From an uncultured Coriobacteriia bacterium (lineage in GTDB: Bacteria > Actinomycetota > Coriobacteriia > Coriobacteriales > Eggerthellaceae), in NCBI GenBank assembly GCA_949288145.1, contig CASEJD010000051.1, positions 1 through 35,791 of the forward strand: DNA of 35,791 bases, in the 5' to 3' direction. Positions 1 to 7,244 of this stretch are shown here, one piece after another. Under the pieces are notes generated by a model that was not told where the DNA came from, searched no databases, and saw only the letters and a program-made list of their open reading frames with translations. The position numbers were made by a program, and so were the translations under genes. Every line of letters starts with the position of its first letter. The first letter of the stretch is position 1.

Positions 1-4
1 GGGG

Positions 5-10
5 TAGACT
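5..10 (+). promoter_or_regulatory. Possible -10 element TAGACT
   Basis: TAGACT is preceded by GGGG, the same context as the better -10 before metQ (GGGGTAGAAT). It lies 29 bases before the start at 40, leaving room for a short leader with an AGGAAAGAGG ribosome-binding site. Any -35 would lie outside the window, so this is a weak call. Confidence 0.3.
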
Positions 11-39
11 TTCCGGGCAACGACAGGAAAGAGGCTTTC

Positions 40-471
40 ATGTTCCAGAAATTCGCGCAGAAGCTCCAGACGTTCATGATCGGGCGCAACGGCCCGGACG
101 ACCTCATGCGCTTCAGCCTGGTGGTCGCGATCGTGCTCATGATCTTGAGCATGGTGCTGCCCGACGCCACGGCGCGCACCGTCTTCTCGTGGCTGGCGCT
201 CGCGGTCATCCTGTACGGGTACTTCCGCATGATCTCGAAGAACGTGGGCAAGCGCTATCAGGAGAACTGCGCGTTCCTACGCGTCTTCAACAAGGTGGCT
301 GCGCCGTTTCGTCGCGCGGGCAAGCAGGCTGAGGAGCGCAAAAAGTACGGCAAGACCCACCACATCTACCGGTGCAAGAACTGCGGACAGAGCCTGCGCG
401 TGCCGAAGGGCAAAGGCGCCATCAAGGTGACGTGCCCGAAGTGCGGCACCTCGTTCACGACGAAGTCGTAA
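40..471 (+). CDS. Small membrane protein with C-terminal zinc ribbon
   Basis: The protein has 143 residues. Two hydrophobic helices near residues 25-40 and 46-62 form a hairpin with a very short turn. A basic cytoplasmic linker follows, then a C-terminal zinc ribbon made of two CxxC pairs (CKNCG near residue 111 and CPKCG near 131). The start is chosen for the purine-rich AGGAAAGAGG just upstream. Zinc ribbons of this type bind metal and often mediate nucleic-acid or protein contacts, but no specific function can be read here. It is followed by tRNA-Glu on the same strand and appears to be transcribed alone. I do not recognise a named family beyond the ribbon; the fold is clear and the role unknown. 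Confidence 0.8.
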   Translation: MFQKFAQKLQTFMIGRNGPDDLMRFSLVVAIVLMILSMVLPDATARTVFSWLALAVILYGYFRMISKNVGKRYQENCAFLRVFNKVAAPFRRAGKQAEERKKYGKTHHIYRCKNCGQSLRVPKGKGAIKVTCPKCGTSFTTKS

Positions 472-480
472 AAAAGCCCC

Positions 481-510
481 TTGCGCAATCATGCTTAATC
501 GGTTTACAAT
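481..510 (+). promoter_or_regulatory. Promoter of tRNA-Glu
   Basis: TTGCGC (481-486) and TACAAT (505-510) are separated by 18 bases. The -10 lies 29 bases before the tRNA 5' end, giving a short 5' leader for RNase P to remove. This is one of the few promoters in the window with a plausible -35 element. Confidence 0.6.
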
Positions 511-539
511 ATCGCAGCTGCTTTTCGAAGCACGCACCC

Positions 540-614
540 GTCCCCATAGTCTAGAGGTCAGGACGCGGCCCTTTCAAGGCTGAGACACGAGTTCGATTCT
601 CGTTGGGGGCACCA
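540..614 (+). tRNA. tRNA-Glu (anticodon UUC)
   Basis: A full cloverleaf can be folded. The acceptor arms are GTCCCCA (540-546) and TGGGGGC (604-610), with one G-U pair. The anticodon stem CGGCC/GGCTG encloses the loop CTTTCAA, placing TTC at the anticodon. The T arm is ACGAG/CTCGT around TTCGATT. The discriminator A (611) is followed by an encoded CCA (612-614). An upstream promoter and an immediate intrinsic terminator show a single-gene transcript. No partial copy of the 3' end was seen elsewhere in the window, so there is no sign that the gene served as an integration site for the neighbouring locus. Confidence 0.96.
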
Positions 615-624
615 TCAAAACCGC

Positions 625-660
625 AGGCCAGGAGCTCAACGCTCCTGGCCTTTGTTTTTT
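625..660 (+). terminator. Intrinsic terminator of tRNA-Glu
   Basis: A perfect 10-bp stem (GGCCAGGAGC 626-635 and GCTCCTGGCC 641-650) encloses a 5-base loop and is followed by TTTGTTTTTT (651-660). Confidence 0.93.
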
Positions 661-766
661 CGCAGCACGCACTACGTCGCAAAACGACGCGCGTTGCGGC
701 CAAGGGCAAAGCCGCTTGCCCGCTCGGCGGTGCGGCGGCCGGGTTTCCTGGCGTAGGTTCGCGCGG

Positions 767-795
767 TACAATACGCGAATACGCGAGTGAAGGAG
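767..795 (+). promoter_or_regulatory. -10 element and ribosome-binding site for the GtrB-like gene
   Basis: TACAAT (767-772) sits in the context CGGTACAAT, also seen before the aminotransferase gene on the other strand. No convincing -35 is present (TTTCCT at 744-749 at best). GAAGGAG (789-795), five bases before GTG 801, fixes the translational start. Longer in-frame starts would run back into the tRNA. Confidence 0.55.
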
Positions 796-800
796 CGAAC

Positions 801-1763
801 GTGGCAGAGACCATCACCGAAACCACGATAAAAGACGTAGCTGTCCTCATCCCGTGCTATAACGAAGCCGTCACCATTGCCAAGGTGGTCGACGACTTCA
901 AGCGCGAGCTTCCCGACGCCGATATCTATGTGTATGACAACAATTCCACCGACGAAACGGGCAAGATTGCGGCCGAGCACGGAGCCATCGTGCGCACGGA
1001 GACGCGCCAGGGAAAAGGCAACGTCGTCCGCCAGATGCTGCGCGACATCGACGCTCACTATTACATCATGGTCGACGGCGATGACACGTACCCGGCTGAA
1101 GCGGCGGTCGATCTGCTGAAGCCTCTGCGTGCCGGCCAAGCCGACATGACCGTGGGGGACCGCCTGTCAAACGGCACGTACAGCAAAGAGAACGACCGTG
1201 CGTTCCATGGTTTCGGCAACAACCTCGTGCGCTTCTTGATCAAGCTCATCTACGGCTTTGAATTCCGCGACGTCATGACGGGCTACCGCGCGTTCAATCG
1301 CGTGTTCGCGAAGACGATGCCCGTTCTTTCCCCCGGTTTTGAGATTGAGACCGAACTGTCCATCCATGCCGTCGACAAGCGTTGGCGCATTACAGAGATT
1401 CCCATCGACTACCGAGACCGCCCTGAAGGAAGCGAGAGCAAGCTCTCCACGTTTTCCGACGGCTTCAAGGTGCTCATGGCTATCATGTCGCTGTTCAAAG
1501 ACTACCGGCCGTTGGCGCTGTTCTCGTGGGTAAGCCTGGTGTTCTTCGTGCTTGGCTTGATAGCGGGCATTCCGGTTATCGTGGAGTACGCGCAGATTGG
1601 CCTTGTGCCGCGACTGCCCTCTGCTTTGCTGGCGGTCGCGCTCGTGTTCATCGGGTTCATGAGCTTAGCGTGCGGTCTTATCTTGGACACTACGGTCAAG
1701 GGCTACCGCAAGGAATACGAGCTTGACGTCACGGCGGCGTACGAACGGTACCATCAGATGTAA
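801..1763 (+). CDS. GtrB-like polyprenyl-phosphate glycosyltransferase (GT2)
   Basis: The 320-residue protein begins with GTG behind a strong GAAGGAG. Residues about 12-235 form a GT-A domain of the dolichol-phosphate-mannose-synthase type, with LIPCYNEA, DNNSTDET (nucleotide binding), VDGDDTYP (the metal-binding DxD region) and GFEIETELSIHA. Two C-terminal membrane helices (about 240-265 and 275-300) match the two-helix anchor of GtrB and its relatives. By family knowledge it transfers a sugar from a nucleotide sugar to undecaprenyl phosphate on the cytoplasmic face. A GtrA-type flippase and a large membrane protein follow, so this looks like the first step of a three-component glycan modification system. 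The sugar cannot be told from sequence. A terminator follows the gene. Confidence 0.88.
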   Translation: MAETITETTIKDVAVLIPCYNEAVTIAKVVDDFKRELPDADIYVYDNNSTDETGKIAAEHGAIVRTETRQGKGNVVRQMLRDIDAHYYIMVDGDDTYPAEAAVDLLKPLRAGQADMTVGDRLSNGTYSKENDRAFHGFGNNLVRFLIKLIYGFEFRDVMTGYRAFNRVFAKTMPVLSPGFEIETELSIHAVDKRWRITEIPIDYRDRPEGSESKLSTFSDGFKVLMAIMSLFKDYRPLALFSWVSLVFFVLGLIAGIPVIVEYAQIGLVPRLPSALLAVALVFIGFMSLACGLILDTTVKGYRKEYELDVTAAYERYHQM

Positions 1764-1785
1764 GCTCGCACGATGAGCTAGGATG

Positions 1786-1819
1786 ACGCGCGCTGCTTCG
1801 GCGGCGCGCGTTTGCTGTT
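1786..1819 (+). terminator. Intrinsic terminator with UUCG tetraloop
   Basis: An 11-bp stem (1786-1796 with 1801-1811, one G-U pair) is closed by a C(UUCG)G tetraloop and followed by TTTGCTGTT. It ends the GtrB-like transcript and separates it from the GtrA gene, which has its own -10. Confidence 0.85.
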
Positions 1820-1891
1820 CGAGGTTTGTGGGCTTTCTGGTCGAGCCGTGGGGAGTGCTTGGCGGAGCGACCGAGCAGGCTGTCCGTGGCC

Positions 1892-1897
1892 TATAAT
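1892..1897 (+). promoter_or_regulatory. Perfect TATAAT -10, likely leaderless promoter
   Basis: The consensus TATAAT ends 8 bases before ATG 1906. With a usual discriminator the transcript would begin at or next to the start codon, and there is no ribosome-binding site between them. No -35 is apparent at the right distance. A leaderless mRNA is therefore the simplest reading. Confidence 0.65.
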
Positions 1898-1905
1898 GCG
1901 GCGTC

Positions 1906-2295
1906 ATGAAGAAACTCATCGCACAATTCATGAAGTTCGGCGTGGTAGGCGTAATCGCCTTCTGCATCGATTACGGCGTCCTGGCGCTCCTGACCGAGGT
2001 CTTCGGCGTGAACTACCTGGTGAGCGCGACCATTTCGTTCACGGTGTCCGTCGTGTTCAACTACGTGGCTTCCATGCGCTATGTGTTCACGCACAAAGAG
2101 GGCATGAGCAAGCGGCGCGAGTTCATCATATTCGTCGTGCTCTCGGTCATCGGCCTGGGCATCAACAACCTGTGCATGTGGGCGGGCGTGGAGCTGTTCG
2201 GCATCCATTACCTCATCACGAAGATCGGCGCGACCGCCATTGTCATGGTGTGGAATTTCGTGACGCGGAAAATCTTCCTGGACGCGGGGGAGTAG
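1906..2295 (+). CDS. GtrA-like membrane flippase
   Basis: The 129-residue protein has four predicted membrane helices and typical GtrA family features: an N-terminal FMKFGVVGVIAFCIDYG, an FxxSVVFNYVASMRYVF stretch and a C-terminal VWNFVTRKIF. GtrA-family proteins are thought to move polyprenyl-phosphate-linked sugars across the cytoplasmic membrane. It sits between a GtrB-like synthase and a large GT-C-like membrane protein, the expected partners. The ATG has no Shine-Dalgarno sequence but a TATAAT immediately upstream, suggesting leaderless translation. It is a distant paralogue of the GtrA at 18999-19406. Confidence 0.9.
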   Translation: MKKLIAQFMKFGVVGVIAFCIDYGVLALLTEVFGVNYLVSATISFTVSVVFNYVASMRYVFTHKEGMSKRREFIIFVVLSVIGLGINNLCMWAGVELFGIHYLITKIGATAIVMVWNFVTRKIFLDAGE

Positions 2296-2304
2296 CAAAG
2301 CCGC

Positions 2305-4584
2305 ATGGTCCAACGTCGCGACAATGCGGGCTATGACCCGTTCGAGCCAGGGCGTTCCACGCCTGAGTTCGAGCAGTACGCGCGCGAGAACTACGTGGCG
2401 CGCGCTGGTCGGCAGGGGGCTCAGGGCTCGTACTGGGCGGCCTCGCCTCGACAGGCGAGGCCTTCAGCGTCCCCCGGCAACAGGCGGCCTTCTCAGGCTA
2501 GCTCGCCCGAAGCCCCGGGAAAGGGCAGGGCGTTCGTATCCATAGCGCTTGTCGTTCTTCTTGCCGCGTGCATTGAAGTGTTCGGCTTCAACCTCGCGTG
2601 CTTCACGTCATGGTTGTATCCGGACGAGGGAACGTACCTGGTGAACGGGTCCGACCCATCTTCGGTCGGAGAGTTGACGCTTGATGCTAGCTCCAACAGC
2701 TTCGAGATCACCGGGCTTGACGCGACAATTGACAGCATCCACTTCTCCCCGACGATTCTCAACGAGGACGTGCTCGAAGTTGCCGACGACACCATTCAGG
2801 TGGTCATGTATCTGCAAGACGAGGGTAACGCGAACTACTACGCGCTTCCCGCCGTTACGGTCGATCCTGATCGTCCCGCAAGCACGTACATTGGCCTTGA
2901 GCCGGCAGGAAACTGCCATTCCATTCGCGTGACGTTCACGAACCTTGAGACCATCGGGGCTATCTCGGTAAGTGATATTTCGCTGAATGCGCACGTGCCC
3001 TTCTCGTTCGATTCTGTTCGTTTTGCGGGGCTCCTTGTCATCTTGGCAGTCCTGGTGGCGTTGCAGCCGAAATCACGACTGTATGCGCTTGTTGCGGACT
3101 TGCGGTCGAATAAGATGAAGGCGCTCGTCGTTGCTCTGGTCGCCATTGAGCTCGCTGCCGTGTTCTTCCTTGTGCTCCAGAACACGTACTATGCGAACAT
3201 GACCCATATGTCCGATACGGAGAATTACTATCAGTACCAGAAGCTTGCGGAAGCGCTTGCGGAGGGGCATCTGTATTTAAATGACGTTCCGAGCGATGCG
3301 CTACTTGCCATGGACAACCCGTACGACACCGCGGCACGAGCGGCTGACGGCGTGCCGTATTTGTGGGATCATGCGTACTTCGAGGGTCGATACTACGTGT
3401 ATTTCGGCATCCTACCGTGCTTGGTGTTCTTCCTGCCGTGCTACCTGTTGACGGGGACTCATTTTGCCACATGGCTTGCCGTCGCCATATGTGCGGCGGT
3501 CTACGTGGCGGGGCTTGCCTACCTGCTTGTCCAGATATGCAAGCGATGGTTTCCGCGCACGTCAGTTGGCGCGTTCGTTATGCTCGATGTTTTGTTGTGC
3601 ATTGGTGGTGGCGTGCTTATCTTGGCGCGCACTCCGAGCATGTATTTCTTACCCGAAGCTATGGGCCTTGCTTGTGTCGCGTGGGGCCTTGCCTTGTGGG
3701 TTCGCGGCACGTCCCGGGGCCTTATTGACACTCCGCGTGTTGTTGCGGGAGCATTCTTGTTCGCGCTCACACTTGCGGCCCGTCCGCAAATGGTGCTTGG
3801 GGCGGTCTTCGGCCTGCTGCTATTCTGGCCGTTCTTGCAAGCATCGAAAGGCAATCGTCAGCTTCGCCGTCAGGCTATGCGCGCGTTTCGTGCCGCCCTT
3901 GTTCCTTTCGTTGTCGTTGGCGTCGCGGTGCTTGCATACAATGCGGCGCGTTTCGGCAGCCCGTTCGACTTTGGCGCGAACTATAATCTGACGACGAATG
4001 ATATGACGCACCGCGGGTTCCATGTTGACCGCATTCCGTTTGGTTTGTTCGCGTACTTGTTCCAGCCGCCGAGCGTGAGCAGCCAGTTCCCGTTCATGAA
4101 TCAGACGTATCTCGATCCGGCGTATCAGGGCATCACGATTTACGAGCCGATGTTCGGCGGCTACTTCTTCTTGTACCCCATGACGCTCGTGCTGCTCGCG
4201 CTGCCGAAGGCAAAGCGCGGTCTGCAGGAGAAAGGTCTGTTCGTTCCGGTGCTCACGGCACTTGGCGTAGCGTTTGTTCTCGTTAATTTCGACTTGCAAG
4301 GAGCGGGCATCCTTATGCGCTATATCTGCGACTTCGGCATCTACATTGCACTCGCAGCGTCGATCGTGTTCCTTGAACTGCTGCAGGTGCGCTCTTCGCG
4401 TCCGCTCACGGAAGGGTGGACGACGGACTTGTTCGGCAATTCGGCAATGGAGGGGCGTTCGGTTTCCGCCTCCGAGGGCATGACGGTGTCCGTGTACCGC
4501 ATTTCGCTGTATTTCGCCTTCGTCTCTTTGGTGGTCATGGTTGTCGTTGCCGTATTGCTTTGGAACGCCTTCGGTATGTACTAG
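2305..4584 (+). CDS. Large polytopic membrane protein, GT-C-like
   Basis: The 759-residue protein starts 9 bases after the GtrA stop, without a clear ribosome-binding site. Residues 1-75 are polar, probably disordered and cytoplasmic. One membrane helix follows (about 77-100), then an extracytoplasmic beta-rich segment (about 105-230), then roughly ten further helices. After the third helix an external loop carries MSDTENYYQYQKLAEAL and later YLWDHAYFEGRYYVYFGILP. An acidic residue in this first large loop is characteristic of GT-C transferases that use polyprenyl-phosphate sugars. The neighbours GtrB and GtrA supply exactly such a donor. I infer the transferase of a Gtr-like three-component system. 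The exact family is not certain, and a glycan polymerase or transporter cannot be excluded. Confidence 0.72.
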   Translation: MVQRRDNAGYDPFEPGRSTPEFEQYARENYVARAGRQGAQGSYWAASPRQARPSASPGNRRPSQASSPEAPGKGRAFVSIALVVLLAACIEVFGFNLACFTSWLYPDEGTYLVNGSDPSSVGELTLDASSNSFEITGLDATIDSIHFSPTILNEDVLEVADDTIQVVMYLQDEGNANYYALPAVTVDPDRPASTYIGLEPAGNCHSIRVTFTNLETIGAISVSDISLNAHVPFSFDSVRFAGLLVILAVLVALQPKSRLYALVADLRSNKMKALVVALVAIELAAVFFLVLQNTYYANMTHMSDTENYYQYQKLAEALAEGHLYLNDVPSDALLAMDNPYDTAARAADGVPYLWDHAYFEGRYYVYFGILPCLVFFLPCYLLTGTHFATWLAVAICAAVYVAGLAYLLVQICKRWFPRTSVGAFVMLDVLLCIGGGVLILARTPSMYFLPEAMGLACVAWGLALWVRGTSRGLIDTPRVVAGAFLFALTLAARPQMVLGAVFGLLLFWPFLQASKGNRQLRRQAMRAFRAALVPFVVVGVAVLAYNAARFGSPFDFGANYNLTTNDMTHRGFHVDRIPFGLFAYLFQPPSVSSQFPFMNQTYLDPAYQGITIYEPMFGGYFFLYPMTLVLLALPKAKRGLQEKGLFVPVLTALGVAFVLVNFDLQGAGILMRYICDFGIYIALAASIVFLELLQVRSSRPLTEGWTTDLFGNSAMEGRSVSASEGMTVSVYRISLYFAFVSLVVMVVVAVLLWNAFGMY

Positions 4585-4616
4585 CCGTTGGGTCGCATCG
4601 AATGCGGCGTTTGCGC

Positions 4617-4645
4617 TACACTGCCGTTAGCTGTGCGAATGGAGG
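4617..4645 (+). promoter_or_regulatory. Possible -10 TACACT and GGAGG site before GT2 gene
   Basis: TACACT (4617-4622) is of the same type as other -10 elements here, and an identical hexamer precedes the gene at 26088. GGAGG (4641-4645) lies three bases before ATG 4649. No convincing -35 is visible. Confidence 0.4.
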
Positions 4646-4648
4646 ATT

Positions 4649-5998
4649 ATGAAAGCGTCGGTCATCGTCCCTGTATACAACGCTGAGGCGTACCTTGGCC
4701 AGTGCCTGGAAAGCCTCTTTGGCCAGTCGTTTGATGATTTCGAAATCGTGTGCGTCGATGATGGGTCGACGGACGGGTCGCGCGCCATTTTGCAGGAGGC
4801 CGCCGCTGCGCATCCTGGGCGCCTTGTCGTACTCGAGCAGCAGAATGGCGGTCCCGGAGCGGCGCGCATGGCGGGTATTGACTGTGCGCAGGGAGAGTAC
4901 CTGTTCTTCTTGGATTCCGACGACTTCGCTGAGCCCACGATGCTCGAACATGCAGTGGACGTGCTGGATTCGACGGGTGCAGATGTGGCCATCTGGGATG
5001 TTTGGTACTACAACGAGCGCTTCTCTCGGCGGCAGAACCCCCCGGCAGGCACGTTGCGCCCCGAGGCGTTCTCGTGCGAGCGCGGCGTTTTCTCGTGGCG
5101 GGATAACCCTGATGAGATTATGAGCGCCTTTCAGAATTGGCCGTGGAACAAAGCCTTTCGCGCGGCGTTCGTCCGCGATAACGCTATCGCGTTCGGCCCG
5201 TTCCATCGCACGGAGGACTTGCAGTTCACGGTGGGCGCCCTCGTGTGCGCAGAGAAGATCGCGTACGTGGACGAGCGTTTGGTGAACTATCGAGTCGGTC
5301 GTGCGGACTCGGCCATGGGCGACAAGGACTCTCATCCGTGCGATGTGGTCGATGCCTTTGCGCTCTTGAAGCGCTGGCTCGAGGAGAAGGGGGTGTACGA
5401 TCAGCTCGAGCGCGGTTTCGTGAACTGGGCGGCATCGGGCGTTCTGTACACGCTCAACACCTTGAACACCCGCGAAGCGTACGCGCTTGTGTGCGAGTGC
5501 TTGCTCGAGAAGGGCGGCTTCGGCGAGCTTGGTATTGCGGGGGACGCGGTAGAACTGGTAGAAGGCGGCATAGGGGAGGATTTGAGCATCTTGCTCGAAC
5601 GTGGGCCTGAAGGCTACGCTTTCTATCGCAGTCGGGTCTTGAACGCGTTCGTTGATGATTTGAGCGCCAAGGACGATTTCGCGCAGACCGAGATCGCAAA
5701 TTTGCATGGCTCGTGCGACGCGCGCGGTAAAGAGATCGACCGGTTGTACATCGAGTGGGATAAGAGCAATAAGCGTCTCGCTGCCGCTGAGCAGCGTTTG
5801 CAAGAGGTTGAATGTCGACTTCAGGAGACAGATCGAACTTTGCAAGAGACAAAAGTCGAGAAGGACGCGCTCGAAGAAAGCTACCGCGACCTTGAGCGCC
5901 GTTATCACGAGATGGAAAACGCGGCAGAGCAGAAGATTGGCCGCGTGGTGTGCGCCATTCCGCGCGCTGTCCAGCGAAAGATTTTAGAGAGCAAGTAG
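4649..5998 (+). CDS. GT2 glycosyltransferase with C-terminal coiled coil
   Basis: The 449-residue protein opens with a GT2 GT-A domain: VIVPVYNAEAYL, VDDGSTDGS, GGPGAARMAG and the metal-binding FLDSDDF, complete by about residue 230. A mixed helical region follows. Residues about 340-430 then form a long, charged, heptad-like segment rich in Glu, Lys and Gln with repeated LQE units, very probably a coiled coil. Such tails in polysaccharide enzymes usually mediate oligomerisation or act as a spacer, which is inference here. The protein is cytoplasmic and is expected to extend the lipid-linked glycan. glf follows at 6058. Donor and linkage are not readable. Confidence 0.88.
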   Translation: MKASVIVPVYNAEAYLGQCLESLFGQSFDDFEIVCVDDGSTDGSRAILQEAAAAHPGRLVVLEQQNGGPGAARMAGIDCAQGEYLFFLDSDDFAEPTMLEHAVDVLDSTGADVAIWDVWYYNERFSRRQNPPAGTLRPEAFSCERGVFSWRDNPDEIMSAFQNWPWNKAFRAAFVRDNAIAFGPFHRTEDLQFTVGALVCAEKIAYVDERLVNYRVGRADSAMGDKDSHPCDVVDAFALLKRWLEEKGVYDQLERGFVNWAASGVLYTLNTLNTREAYALVCECLLEKGGFGELGIAGDAVELVEGGIGEDLSILLERGPEGYAFYRSRVLNAFVDDLSAKDDFAQTEIANLHGSCDARGKEIDRLYIEWDKSNKRLAAAEQRLQEVECRLQETDRTLQETKVEKDALEESYRDLERRYHEMENAAEQKIGRVVCAIPRAVQRKILESK

Positions 5999-6057
5999 CC
6001 CCTCGCCTTCGCACGGAGCGTTAAGTGGGCGAGGAGACGAGAGAAAGAGAGCGATTC

Positions 6058-7176
6058 ATGGCGAAATACGATTACCTAATCGTTGGCGCAGGCCTCACGA
6101 GCGCGGTGTTCGCGCACGAGGCTGCGAAGCTGGGCAAAACGTGCCTGGTCGTCGATCGACGCGACCATATTGCCGGCAACGTGTACACCAAAGAGGTCGA
6201 GGGCATCAACGTGCACGTGTACGGCGCGCACATCTTCCACACGTCCCTTGAGCCAGTGTGGCGTTACGTGAACCAGTTCGCTGAGTTCAACAACTACGTG
6301 AACAGTCCAGTCGCCGTTTACAAGGACGAGCTGTACAACATGCCGTTCAACATGAACACGTTCTCCAAGATGTGGGGCGTGCGCACGCCTGCTGAGGCCA
6401 AAGCGAAGATTGAGGAGCAGAAGGCGGCCGAAGCCATCGACGAGCCGCGGAACCTGGAGGAGCAGGCGCTCTCCCTCGTGGGCCGCGACATCTTCGAGAA
6501 GCTCGTGAAAGGCTACACGGAAAAGCAGTGGGGCCGCGACTGCAAGGACCTGCCGGCATCCATCATCAAGCGCCTGCCAGTGCGCTTCATCTACGACAAC
6601 AACTACTTCAACGACCGTTGGCAGGGCATCCCGATGGGCGGCTATGCCCAGATGGTCGAGAAGATGTTCGGTGACACGGAGATTCGCCTGGGCGTGGAGT
6701 ACAAGGACCTCATCGCGCAGGAGCCCGACATCGCCGAGCGCACCGTCTACTGCGGTCCGATCGACGAGTTCTTCGATTTCAAGCTAGGCAACCTCGAGTA
6801 CCGTTCCCTGCGCTTCGAGACCGAGGTCGTCGACGAGGAGAACTGGCAGGGCAACGCCGTTGTGAACTACACCGAGCGCGAGGTGCCGTGGACGCGCATC
6901 ATCGAGCACAAGCACTTCGAGTACGGTACGCAGCCGAAATCCGTCATCACGCGCGAGTACCCTGCCACGTGGGAGCCGGGCGACGAGCCGTACTATCCCA
7001 TCAACGACGAGCGTAACACTGCGCTGTACGCCGAGTACGCGAAGCTGGCCGAGCAGGAAGGCGACATCGTGTTCGCCGGCCGCTTGGGCGGCTACAAGTA
7101 CTACGACATGGACAAGGCCATCGACGCCGCGTTTGACCTCGTGAAGGCCGAGCTGGGCGTGGACTTGCGGGCGTAA
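6058..7176 (+). CDS. glf: UDP-galactopyranose mutase
   Basis: The 372-residue product matches the usual length of bacterial Glf. It interconverts UDP-galactopyranose and UDP-galactofuranose using reduced FAD in the cytoplasm. Visible hallmarks are the N-terminal FAD-binding YLIVGAGLTSAVFAHEA, the YGAHIFHTS loop, NNYVNSPVAVY, GYTEKQWGRD, and a C-terminal FAGRLGGYKYYDMD that closes over the flavin. The start at 6058 gives the canonical N-terminus; an in-frame upstream start would add unrelated residues. The gene shows the strong C-ending codon preference of the housekeeping genes at the right end of the window, unlike some of its neighbours. Its presence implies that the surface polymer made here contains galactofuranose. 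Confidence 0.97.
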   Translation: MAKYDYLIVGAGLTSAVFAHEAAKLGKTCLVVDRRDHIAGNVYTKEVEGINVHVYGAHIFHTSLEPVWRYVNQFAEFNNYVNSPVAVYKDELYNMPFNMNTFSKMWGVRTPAEAKAKIEEQKAAEAIDEPRNLEEQALSLVGRDIFEKLVKGYTEKQWGRDCKDLPASIIKRLPVRFIYDNNYFNDRWQGIPMGGYAQMVEKMFGDTEIRLGVEYKDLIAQEPDIAERTVYCGPIDEFFDFKLGNLEYRSLRFETEVVDEENWQGNAVVNYTEREVPWTRIIEHKHFEYGTQPKSVITREYPATWEPGDEPYYPINDERNTALYAEYAKLAEQEGDIVFAGRLGGYKYYDMDKAIDAAFDLVKAELGVDLRA

Positions 7177-7203
7177 GGACAAAGGTCGAATCTTAGACGT
7201 CGC

Positions 7204-7242
7204 AAAGAAATCCGCCGGGCGGTCGCCCGGCGGATTTTGTCT
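7204..7242. terminator. Bidirectional terminator between glf and the ABC exporter
   Basis: A perfect 10-bp GC-rich stem (7211-7220 with 7225-7234) has a GGTC loop. It is followed by TTTTGTCTT on the + side and by TTTCTTTG on the - side, so it can stop both convergent transcripts. Confidence 0.9.
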
Positions 7243-7244
7243 TC

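Noticed and set aside
540-614. tRNA-Glu as attachment site of a genomic island
   Set aside because: No integrase, transposase or duplicate of the tRNA 3' end was seen in the window, so there is no evidence of integration here.
4616-5908. Long open frame on the - strand opposite the coiled-coil GT2
   Set aside because: The + strand product has all GT2 motifs. The antisense product has no recognisable motif and no ribosome-binding site.
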